Shown here: positions 1 through 7,654 of the stretch, piece by piece
Numbering within the stretch: the first letter of the stretch is position 1
Layout of the letters: each line of letters opens with the position of its first letter
NCBI GenBank assembly: GCA_937941765.1
Contig: CALDGQ010000123.1
Coordinates: 1-47,168 of the forward strand
DNA from: an uncultured Saprospiraceae bacterium
GTDB taxonomy: Bacteria > Bacteroidota > Bacteroidia > Chitinophagales > Saprospiraceae
DNA length: 47,168 bases
Direction: 5' to 3'
Notes under the pieces: generated by a model
Databases searched by the model: none
Seen by the model: only the letters and a program-made list of their open reading frames with translations
What the model was told of the DNA's origin: nothing
Position numbers and translations under genes: made by a program

Positions 1-145
1 AAACTGTATAAAGCCAGGATTTTTTGAATACTTTTTCATCGGGAAAAAGTATTGCCAGTCCGGCGAGGACAAAGTAAAATTAATGAAATATGACTAAGCA
101 CGTTCCAGGAAATTTAATAAATTCTCATTACTTCTGAATATCCCC

Positions 146-187
146 ACTTCGACATTCAATATTCTCCTGTTGGATATTCTGCGGTTC
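146..187. repeat. Intergenic repeat, GAACCGCAGAATATC family (short copy)
   Basis: Read on the minus strand, this stretch contains GAACCGCAGAATATCCAAC followed by GAATATTGAATGTCGAAGT. It matches the left arm of the long palindrome at 5320-5517 almost base for base. It lies downstream of the ClpB-like gene, in the 267 bp before that gene's stop, where I see no other gene. Function unknown. Confidence 0.7.
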
Positions 188-267
188 TACTTCCCGAGCA
201 TAAAATTAGTTTTCGAAAAGTCTAGATTATTCATCGGAACATGCCAGAAACCTATAGTATAAAAAAC

Positions 268-2913
268 CTACCGATTCGCCATCAAATCAAAATCTCCTGA
301 CAATACTTTCCCGATATTTCCAGTTTGCCATTTCCTGACCAAATCTTTTACTTGTTTCGTATCCATATTGAATTTTCTAACATCCTTATTCGTCACTACT
401 TTTTCAAACTTACTGGTGATGGTATCAAGGTTCATTTTTTCAGGATCTTCATCAAAATTTAGTGGAGAAATAGTTACTTGAATTTTATGACGAGCAACGA
501 TTCTGTTTTCATTATTTCTAATTTCAAAAGTATGAATTCCAATTTCAGTTTTTAAAATATGATAAGCGCCAAATCCAGTAATTGTAAATAAAATGTTATG
601 TTTCTCACTGTCATGTGATTCTTTTATTATTTTAAGGCCCATCTTTCTTTTATTGACCCATTTGACATACATCGTTTTTATCTTTTCTGCGAACTCTTGG
701 TCTTCCTTATTATATGAAATATTCAAAAATAAATCTTGTGCTTCCTCATTCAAAAAAGAGCGAAGTGATAATTGCAACAAATATATTTTTTGAGCTAATT
801 TTTTAATTAATGAAGGCTCATAAAACAGGCGCTCTTTTTCCGGATCTTCTAATCGCTCAAACAACTTAATAGAAGTTTCAAAGGCACTTTGGAAACGGTC
901 AAAATATTCGATTTTGGAAAGTACTTCTTTTTTATTGTTACTTGTCCAGAAGTCATTTGCGTACATCAAATCCATCAACTCCTCCTTTTCTACATCAATT
1001 TTGGCGGTCTCCACTTCTTGATTTAAAATATCCAATTCCCGTTTAATACATTTGAATTCGGCTAAATTTCCGATGCAATCCATCATGATTTTCGGCAAGG
1101 TCAAGGTTTCAGATTTTTGCTCCTGTGCTTGCAAAACTTTTTGTTGTTCTTCCCAAGTTACATTCGGATGGTCCGGATCTATGAACGTTACTTTTAGTCC
1201 GTCTCCTTTCCGATTCACCGTCAAAAATTGATCACCTTGAGGAAAATTGTGATTCACGATAGTCAAGGCCAAAGGAGCCAATAAATATTGCTCAATAGCC
1301 CGTTTTAGCGGACGAGCACCAAGATTCAGTGTGTATCCTTTTTCTAGTAAAAATTCAATCGCAGAATCATCCATGTCCAAGTCCCACTTCTTATTTCGGA
1401 GTCCACGACGTTGCAATATCTTTTTCAATTCGATATCTAATATTTTGCGTAGGGCAGAGTGGTTGAGTGGATTGAAAACAACGATATTGTCAATTCTATT
1501 GATAAATTCTGGTCGGAAAATTTGGTGGACTGCATCCATGACATTTGTTTCTGGATCCTCATTCACAGAAATATATTCATTATTGAAACCAAGTGCTTTT
1601 CGTTTTTCTAGGAAAGCAGGGAGTGCAGCTCCTACATTGGATGTCATGATAATAATGGTCTGACGGAAATCTACAACCGAACCTTGACTATCAGACAAAC
1701 GACCATCATCAAAAACTTGAAGGAATAAATCCCATACTCGATGATGTGCTTTTTCAAATTCATCTAACAATATAACTGAGAAAGGATTTTGTCTTACTTG
1801 GCTGACTAAAGAAGTTCCTTCACTTGTTGCACTATAGTCTCCGAAAATTTTCCCATAGGAATCTGCCGTTTGATATTCACTCATATCCAAGCGGATCATT
1901 CTGTCAGCGGAACTGAACAAATAAGCTGCTAATCTTTTAGTGATTTCAGTTTTACCAGTACCTGTTGGACCCACAAATAAAAATACGCCAAAAGGTTTTC
2001 CAGGATCGGTGAGTCCTGCTTTGATCATAGCGATTCTTTCTACCAAAACATTGACCGCTTCTTCTTGACCGACGACTGTGGAATTGAAAAAATGCTTGAC
2101 CGTATCTAATTCCAGTTTCTCTTTATCATTCAATATAGAGATGGGCAATCCTGTCAACGAACTCAATGCAGTGTAAAACGAGTCAATCGTAATCGGATTG
2201 TTATTATTTTTGAACTTATGTTTTGTATATTGAAGTAAATCAATTAATCCTCCTGGATTTTGGCGATAAGAAAGATATTGTTGAGCGATAAAATAGATTT
2301 CTTCGATTATTTTTTCATCGACTTGCGCCCATTTTTTTTGATCCTTATCATTGGCAACCCAGTCTTTGGCTAAATTTAGTGTAAAATCTTTGTCGGATGG
2401 CATGATTCTAATAATCTCAAAAACTGTCTGAATTTCAGGCATCACAGCGATTAGTTTTTCGAGATCTGAATCCGTAATTTCACCAATCATCTTGAACTCA
2501 CCTCTTTCTAGATAAGGGATAATCTGATGCAATACACCTGAAGGATTGGTGTCATGTCGACCGGCGTGATACAATTCGTGAAACCTAGGTGCAATCCAAA
2601 TGGAGTTGTCTTCTATGAGTCTCAGTAACAATTTATTTACGGCGTTTTCAAGATCTCCAATATATCGGTTACCTGCTTTTAAATTACTAGCGGTAACAGT
2701 TATAGATTCTACCATTTTAGTATCAAAAAACTCCGCTACCAAGTTGATTAGAGTACTTTTCCCAACACCGCTTTCACCAACCAACAACACAGGTTTTGGA
2801 GGTTTTCCATCTATTTGACCACAAAGGTCTATTAATATTCGGGTGATGACTTTATTTCTAACTAAGTTGTCAGGTAAACTGTCTGGTGTCCATGTAATTC
2901 CGATGTTAGACAT
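268..2913 (-). CDS. ClpB/ClpA-like double AAA+ ATPase with a C-terminal release-factor-2-like (PCRF) tail
   Basis: An 881-residue protein with two AAA+ domains and no Clp N-terminal domain. D1 has Walker A GESGVGKST (46-54), but its Walker B segment IWIAPRFHEL (105-114) has Pro-Arg where Asp-Glu is expected, so D1 may bind but not hydrolyse ATP. D2 is complete: GPTGTGKT (315-322), ILLDE (381-385), sensor-1 TSN (424-426), Arg finger R473 and sensor-2 GARPLKR (532-538). Residues ~610-881 are not Clp-like. They resemble peptide chain release factor 2: a DFW-containing helical region (654-), MYVKWVNKR (748-756), GAYHILKTEIGIH (782-794) and a tail KQVKDL...VLSGDFD (853-876). The GGQ domain and the codon-reading tripeptide are absent. 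It probably acts in the cytoplasm as an unfoldase or remodeller, possibly on ribosome-linked substrates (inference). The ATG start at 2913 is the first Met and leads straight into D1. Confidence 0.85.
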   Translation of the reverse strand: MSNIGITWTPDSLPDNLVRNKVITRILIDLCGQIDGKPPKPVLLVGESGVGKSTLINLVAEFFDTKMVESITVTASNLKAGNRYIGDLENAVNKLLLRLIEDNSIWIAPRFHELYHAGRHDTNPSGVLHQIIPYLERGEFKMIGEITDSDLEKLIAVMPEIQTVFEIIRIMPSDKDFTLNLAKDWVANDKDQKKWAQVDEKIIEEIYFIAQQYLSYRQNPGGLIDLLQYTKHKFKNNNNPITIDSFYTALSSLTGLPISILNDKEKLELDTVKHFFNSTVVGQEEAVNVLVERIAMIKAGLTDPGKPFGVFLFVGPTGTGKTEITKRLAAYLFSSADRMIRLDMSEYQTADSYGKIFGDYSATSEGTSLVSQVRQNPFSVILLDEFEKAHHRVWDLFLQVFDDGRLSDSQGSVVDFRQTIIIMTSNVGAALPAFLEKRKALGFNNEYISVNEDPETNVMDAVHQIFRPEFINRIDNIVVFNPLNHSALRKILDIELKKILQRRGLRNKKWDLDMDDSAIEFLLEKGYTLNLGARPLKRAIEQYLLAPLALTIVNHNFPQGDQFLTVNRKGDGLKVTFIDPDHPNVTWEEQQKVLQAQEQKSETLTLPKIMMDCIGNLAEFKCIKRELDILNQEVETAKIDVEKEELMDLMYANDFWTSNNKKEVLSKIEYFDRFQSAFETSIKLFERLEDPEKERLFYEPSLIKKLAQKIYLLQLSLRSFLNEEAQDLFLNISYNKEDQEFAEKIKTMYVKWVNKRKMGLKIIKESHDSEKHNILFTITGFGAYHILKTEIGIHTFEIRNNENRIVARHKIQVTISPLNFDEDPEKMNLDTITSKFEKVVTNKDVRKFNMDTKQVKDLVRKWQTGNIGKVLSGDFDLMANR

Positions 2914-3108
2914 AGGGTTGTGTTTTTTGTGATTAGATCGCTGGCGCGCTTTTAGACCGTTTCACTTTTAGATTTTAGGCTGCTATCGCTTTTTAGACTG
3001 ATTATTGTAGATTTAAAACTTGTCGTTCTATTTTTACTTGCCGTTATCCTCGTTCAAATGATACGACAAGTATAATCCAAACCAAAATCAGCAAATCGCA
3101 GTCTAGTT

Positions 3109-4503
3109 TCAATAATTCACTAGCTCAATTTCTGAAATATCAAATTTTTCCTCTACCCATTTCTCCAACTTATTTCGATCGGCTGTTGTAGGTTTTCTTG
3201 CCCATTTTACCAAAAGAGTAGGGATGCGTTTGGTACCACTTTTGAAGTCGCTAGAAACAGATTTTGCAAAGCCAATTTTTTTCAAATTTGGGAACAAAAT
3301 AATCGCTTCTTTTCCCAGTTCATAAATTGGAATGGTATCTGTTTGAATACTATCCAATCTCATTTGGAGTCTCTCAATCTGTTGATCCTTAAGGTCTTGT
3401 GCGTTTTGAGCGTTATTGATTTTTTCTTGCAAACCTTGATTAACTTCAGATACTTGTGCTTCTAAATTGGTTATTTTTTCTAGATCAATTTCAGACGTAG
3501 GTATAATGTTAATTTTGACATCTTCAATGCCTGCTTCTTGCAATTTTTGTTGATAAAAAATTGGGTCTTCATTTTGTGCTGCGTTTCCATACACCTTCAG
3601 CATTAGTTGTTTCCCATCATTCTTTTTTAGCAAAGTATAAGTATCCAATCGATCCCCAAATTGTTCTGTTACAAAAGTTTTGATTTGTTGATTCTCTTGG
3701 TTTTCACTTAGCACTTCATATAAGATATACATACTTGGAAGAATCATTAGTAAACTTACAATTCCAATTAAATTTTTGTTGCGACGACTTTCCAAAAGAT
3801 CGTTGTGTTTCATTCTTGGAAAATCCAAATAACGAACAATTAGTAAAGTTGCTAAGGCTACGAAAGTTGCATTAAGAAAAAACAGATAGAAAGAATTGGC
3901 AACAAACAACCAGTTTCCGTTTGCAAGTCCGTATCCAGTTACACATAAAGGTGGCATCAAGGCGGTTGCAATGGCGACACCCGGAATGGCATTTGATTGA
4001 TCTTTTCTGGAACCAGATATAATCCCGGCAATTCCTCCGAAAGTTGCGACTAGGACATCTAATAACGTTGGTTTAGTTCTTGCTAAGATTTCGTGGGTCA
4101 CATCACCCAATGGTGTCAATAAAAAATATAAGGTACTTGTAAACAATGCAATCCCGATAGCAACTCCAAAGGATTTGAGAGAAGCAATTATCGTTTTTTG
4201 ATCATTAATTCCAACGCCTAAACCAACCCCTAAAATAGGAGACATCAAAGGTGAGATCAACATGGCTCCGATGATGACGGCTGGAGAATTTAAATCTAAA
4301 CCAAGAGAAGCAATCATAATCGAACACATCAATAGCCAAGCATTAGCGCCGACCATTCTTTTGTTGTTCTTGATATTGACAATAGTGCCTTCGCGATCTA
4401 AACCACCTTTCAAATCTACCAATTCATGAAAAAAGGCTTTGAGCTTTTCCATAAAATCAGAATCTGATTTTTCACCGTCTGGTTTGATTGTAGATTTTGC
4501 CAT
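3109..4503 (-). CDS. DUF389 family integral membrane protein
   Basis: A 464-residue protein with about seven membrane segments between residues 52 and 263. It carries the DUF389 hallmark stretch VIIGAMLISPLMSPILGVG (76-94) and a second conserved block, AIATALMPPLCVTGYGLA (177-194). A soluble C-terminal part (265-464) contains a coiled coil (~340-385) ending near a predicted alpha/beta tail. DUF389 proteins are widespread membrane proteins of unproven function, and I do not assign a substrate. The gene starts 5 bp after the stop of the upstream ABC ATPase gene on the same strand, so the two are probably cotranscribed and may work together. Confidence 0.85.
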   Translation of the reverse strand: MAKSTIKPDGEKSDSDFMEKLKAFFHELVDLKGGLDREGTIVNIKNNKRMVGANAWLLMCSIMIASLGLDLNSPAVIIGAMLISPLMSPILGVGLGVGINDQKTIIASLKSFGVAIGIALFTSTLYFLLTPLGDVTHEILARTKPTLLDVLVATFGGIAGIISGSRKDQSNAIPGVAIATALMPPLCVTGYGLANGNWLFVANSFYLFFLNATFVALATLLIVRYLDFPRMKHNDLLESRRNKNLIGIVSLLMILPSMYILYEVLSENQENQQIKTFVTEQFGDRLDTYTLLKKNDGKQLMLKVYGNAAQNEDPIFYQQKLQEAGIEDVKINIIPTSEIDLEKITNLEAQVSEVNQGLQEKINNAQNAQDLKDQQIERLQMRLDSIQTDTIPIYELGKEAIILFPNLKKIGFAKSVSSDFKSGTKRIPTLLVKWARKPTTADRNKLEKWVEEKFDISEIELVNY

Positions 4504-4508
4504 TTAAA

Positions 4509-5180
4509 TTAATGTGTTCCTAATTGTGCTTTACTGAAATTACCGTCCTCCATTGTCAAACATCGATCACTCATTTTTGCCAATTCGTCATTATGGGTTA
4601 CAATCACAAAAGTTTGATTAAAATCATTTCTTAAAGTGAAAAGCAAATTGTGCAATTCAATTGAGGTGGCAGAATCTAAATTACCTGAAGGTTCATCAGC
4701 GAAAACGATACCTGGATTGTTGATTAAAGCTCTTGCAACGGCAACACGCTGTTGTTCTCCGCCCGAAAGTTCAGTCGGTTTATGTGTCAATCGATCTTTC
4801 AAGCCTAAATAGTCTAACAATTCTTTTGCTTTTTTTTCTACTTCTGCTTGATTTCTTTTTTGGATAAATCCTGGTAAGCAAACATTTTCAACGGCATTAA
4901 ACTCAGGCAATAAATGATGGAATTGAAAAATGAATCCAATATTTTTATTTCTAAAAATCGCAATTTCTTTTTCACTTAATCCCGAAGTTTTAGTTCCATT
5001 GATGATTAATTCACCTTTGTCCGGATTGTCAAGTGTACCGAGGATGTGTAACAATGTACTTTTTCCAGCGCCTGATTTACCTACAATACTGACAATTTCA
5101 CCTTGATTAATTTCGATATTAACCCCTTTCAGCACTTGAAGTGTACCATAAGATTTGACGATATCCGACGCTTTTAGCAT
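4509..5180 (-). CDS. LolD/MacB-type ABC transporter ATP-binding protein
   Basis: A 223-residue single nucleotide-binding domain of the LolD/MacB/FtsE class. Visible motifs are Walker A GKSGAGKS (34-41), the Q-loop FQFHHLLPEF around Q86, the signature LSGGEQQRVAVARAL (138-152), Walker B IVFADEPSGNLD (158-169) and the switch histidine in VTHN (~H196). Family members power MacB/LolCE-like mechanotransmission or lipoprotein release at the inner membrane. No FtsX/MacB-type permease is adjacent; the only membrane partner in the operon is the DUF389 protein immediately downstream. The lolD name is therefore not certain. It reads into the cell-proximal operon from the repeat-rich gap 5181-5659. Confidence 0.88.
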   Translation of the reverse strand: MLKASDIVKSYGTLQVLKGVNIEINQGEIVSIVGKSGAGKSTLLHILGTLDNPDKGELIINGTKTSGLSEKEIAIFRNKNIGFIFQFHHLLPEFNAVENVCLPGFIQKRNQAEVEKKAKELLDYLGLKDRLTHKPTELSGGEQQRVAVARALINNPGIVFADEPSGNLDSATSIELHNLLFTLRNDFNQTFVIVTHNDELAKMSDRCLTMEDGNFSKAQLGTH

Positions 5181-5248
5181 TTTATTAGTTTGTTAGAATT
5201 GCGAATATCTTATAAAAATCCCATTTAAAAGAATGTTTATGAATTCTA

Positions 5249-5293
5249 GATGTATGATTCTTTGATGGATGATTCTAAGATGGATGATTTATG
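5249..5293. repeat. Three tandem 15-bp units (GATGNATGATTCTNN)
   Basis: Three head-to-tail units: GATGTATGATTCTTT, GATGGATGATTCTAA and GATGGATGATTTATG. They lie in the 479 bp gap 5181-5659 between the divergent ABC ATPase and cupin genes, just before the palindromic element. Three short units with no spacers do not make a CRISPR. The array could be slippage-prone DNA or an operator array for the ABC operon. Confidence 0.7.
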
Positions 5294-5319
5294 ATATGTC
5301 CGCCAGTTTGCGTGTATAC

Positions 5320-5517
5320 GTCAGACTGTGCGATTATGCTTTCGGAAACTGAACCGCAGAATATCCAACCGCAGAATATTGAATGTCGAAGTAGAGTACG
5401 TGGACAATTAAGCATGAAATTCGTTAATATACGTGTATACTCGCGTACTCAACTTCTACATTCTGCGGTTCCTTGTTCGATATTTTGCGGTTCAATTTCG
5501 TTTTCGCACAGTCTGAC
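5320..5517. repeat. ~200-bp imperfect palindrome (GAACCGCAGAATATC family, full copy)
   Basis: The left arm (5320-5400) starts GTCAGACTGTGCG and contains GAACCGCAGAATATC. The right arm (~5440-5517) is its imperfect reverse complement and ends CGCACAGTCTGAC. A loop of about 40 bp holds TTCGTTAATATACGTGTA. The central and right-arm sequence reappears in reverse orientation at 47013-47168 with very few changes, so this is a dispersed element and not a single-locus hairpin. It has no credible coding content; an open frame across it is a by-product. Resembles MITE/REP-like intergenic elements, but I see no transposase or obvious target duplication. Confidence 0.8.
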
Positions 5518-5659
5518 TTGTTCTCGACATCACGGTCCTATCATAAATCACATAGCATACATCAACCTATCGTAGATGAAATGGCGTAAATTTGACAAAC
5601 TAAAAAAGAATTTCAACAGCACATTGCTGAATAAATACGTTATTTAAACACCTCTTATT

Positions 5660-6019
5660 ATGAAAATTATCTCGACTAAGGAAGTAAAAGGATTTGTGGC
5701 TGCGGATAAGACACACATCAGAGAGTTACTTCATCCAGAAAAAAATAATGTCCCGATTGACTATAGCTTAGCGCATGCGACAGTAGCGCAAGGTGAAGCT
5801 TCAGTCCCCCATATTTTAAAATATTCTGAAGTCTACTATATTTTGGATGGAATCGGCAAAGTACACATAGATGAAGCGGAAAAAGTGCTTAAAAAGGGAG
5901 ATTTGGTACATATTCCACCGATGGCGAATCAATGGATAGAAAATATCGGAACAACTGATTTAACCTTTATTTGTATCGTTTCACCACCTTGGAATCCTGA
6001 ATGCGAAATAATTTTATAG
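5660..6019 (+). CDS. Small single-domain cupin protein
   Basis: A 119-residue single cupin barrel. The first cupin motif contributes H51 and E57 (VPHILKYSEVYYILDG) and H69 may also be near the site. The second motif, GDLVHIPPMANQWIEN (80-95), has Gln91 where the metal-binding His is usual, so the metal site may be altered. The usual role of such proteins is binding a metal and small molecule, as an enzyme or sensor; the substrate cannot be read from sequence. The ATG at 5660 is the first Met in frame. Upstream, TAAATTTG (5585-5592) fits the Bacteroidota -7 consensus TAnnTTTG but has no clear -33 partner. The gene stands alone, ~200 bp before the glycosyltransferase. Confidence 0.8.
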   Translation: MKIISTKEVKGFVAADKTHIRELLHPEKNNVPIDYSLAHATVAQGEASVPHILKYSEVYYILDGIGKVHIDEAEKVLKKGDLVHIPPMANQWIENIGTTDLTFICIVSPPWNPECEIIL

Positions 6020-6221
6020 GTGAATTTCCAAAAAGAACCATTTAACTTTTTGGAATCAATTGGAAAAAACTATTTTTGTTTTGAGAGCGATTTAAAACAA
6101 CAGCGAAAATTCACTTTTCTACGTTTTTTCGAATCGTTACGATCTTATTTTCTACTTAAATATATAAGCTTATAAGGAAGATCTCTACAGAACACGAGCC
6201 ATTTGAATACAAAAGATCTTT

Positions 6222-7451
6222 ATGAAAATACTGCAGCTTTGCAAGAAATTCCCGTTTCCTTTGAAGGATGGAGAATCAATTGCAATCACAAATTTAAGTA
6301 GTGCCTTAACTAAGTTGGGATGCGAGATGACACTTCTTGCAATGAATACCTCGAAACATTATTTCGATGGTACTGTTTTTCCTACTCCTTTACAACACTA
6401 CAAAGGGATTCACAATGTAGATATTGACAATCGTATCAATATAACAGATGCATTCATGAATTTGTTTTCGGATGAATCTTATCATATCTCCCGTTTTATT
6501 TCCAAAGCATTTGAATCGAAGCTAATTGAGCTGCTGCAGCAAAATTCCTATGATATTATTCAATTGGAGACGCTATATTTAGCGCCATATATTGATACTA
6601 TCAGAAAATATAGCAAGGCCATAATTGCCATGCGCGCACATAATGTTGAACATGAAATTTGGGAAAGGATAACAGAAAACACAAGTTCAATTCCTCGAAA
6701 GTGGTATCTAAACCATCTAACCAAAAAATTAAGAAAGTACGAGCAAGCTCAACTTAACAAATATGATTTATTAATTCCAATCACAGCAAGAGACTTAGAA
6801 ATTTTCAAATCATTTGGGTTTAAGAAAAAAGCGATTGTTTCACCAATTGGGTTGGATGGTTCTGATTATCGGGAAAATAACAAGAGTTTTAAAAGAGATA
6901 TCTCCTTGTCTTTTATTGGTTCTTTAGATTGGAAACCAAATATTGAAGGGTTGGAATGGTTTCTTAAAAATGTATGGGGAGATTTAAATAAAGAAAATCC
7001 AACATTACAACTACATATAGCTGGTCGTAACACACCTGATTGGCTTTTAAATAGAAACATTCCCAATGTTACTGTCCACGGTGAAATAGAAAGTGCCTCT
7101 GAATTTATTAATAAGCATTCCGTTATGATCGTGCCACTACTTTCTGGAAGCGGCATGCGTGCTAAGATTTTGGAAGGAATGGCACTGGGTAAAGTTGTAT
7201 TAACTACTAGTCTTGGGCTTGAAGGTATCGATGCACAACATTTGAAAAATGTCCTTGTTGCAGATACTCCTGAAGAGTTTTCGAAGTGCTTACATTGGGC
7301 TTATAATCAAAATGGTCAACTTCAAAAACTAGGTTCTAATGCTCAAAAATTTGTCAACACAGCATATGATAATTTGAGTATTGGGGAGAATTTGTTGGCT
7401 GCTTACCAATCTTTTTATGCTGTTAAGAAAGTTCGAAAGGTGGTTTCTTAA
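6222..7451 (+). CDS. GT4-family glycosyltransferase (GT-B fold)
   Basis: A 409-residue retaining GT-B glycosyltransferase. The N-terminal acceptor domain starts MKILQLCKKFPFPLKDGES, the usual opening of this family, and has a conserved R-x-H-N-V-E block (138-143). The C-terminal nucleotide-sugar domain has FIGSLDWKPNIEGLEWF (231-247) and SGSGMRAKILEGMALGK (308-324), which includes the catalytic/ribose-binding glutamate of the E-x7-E region. It is cytoplasmic or peripheral at the inner membrane and is likely to build exopolysaccharide, capsule or a glycolipid. The next gene is a membrane GT2, but a 200 bp hairpin-rich gap separates them, so they need not be one transcript. Confidence 0.88.
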   Translation: MKILQLCKKFPFPLKDGESIAITNLSSALTKLGCEMTLLAMNTSKHYFDGTVFPTPLQHYKGIHNVDIDNRINITDAFMNLFSDESYHISRFISKAFESKLIELLQQNSYDIIQLETLYLAPYIDTIRKYSKAIIAMRAHNVEHEIWERITENTSSIPRKWYLNHLTKKLRKYEQAQLNKYDLLIPITARDLEIFKSFGFKKKAIVSPIGLDGSDYRENNKSFKRDISLSFIGSLDWKPNIEGLEWFLKNVWGDLNKENPTLQLHIAGRNTPDWLLNRNIPNVTVHGEIESASEFINKHSVMIVPLLSGSGMRAKILEGMALGKVVLTTSLGLEGIDAQHLKNVLVADTPEEFSKCLHWAYNQNGQLQKLGSNAQKFVNTAYDNLSIGENLLAAYQSFYAVKKVRKVVS

Positions 7452-7454
7452 CAG

Positions 7455-7607
7455 AATTAAAAATGTAAAATGTAAAATTAAAAATAGACCGTCGACGCGT
7501 GCGCAAACGTATACCACGCGCATCGACGGTCTATTATACATTTTACATTTTTAATTATACATTCTTCCCGCGCATCAACGATCTATTTTACATTTATAAT
7601 TTTACAT
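7455..7607. repeat. Nested long hairpin of the TAAAATGTAAAATTAAAAAT repeat family
   Basis: The left arm has AATTAAAAATGTAAAATG plus AATAGACCGTCG-ACGCGTG; the right arm has CACGCGCATCGACGGTCTATT then ATACATTTTACATTTTTAATT. Together they form a ~100 bp imperfect palindrome (7455-7556), followed by a partial further copy to ~7607. Related AT-rich sequences are at 20144-20215, 22190-22445 and 32314-32490, always between genes. It follows the GT4 stop and could also end that transcript. Confidence 0.75.
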
Positions 7608-7654
7608 TCTTCCTTCTTATACCTACCTTGAGACCATACAAACATGCAATGTAA

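Noticed and set aside
5249..5293. Possible CRISPR remnant
   Set aside because: The units are contiguous 15-mers without spacers and there are no cas genes.
5291..5575. Open frame of 94 codons across the palindromic repeat
   Set aside because: It lies wholly in a dispersed inverted repeat and reads through both arms; the translation has no protein-like features.
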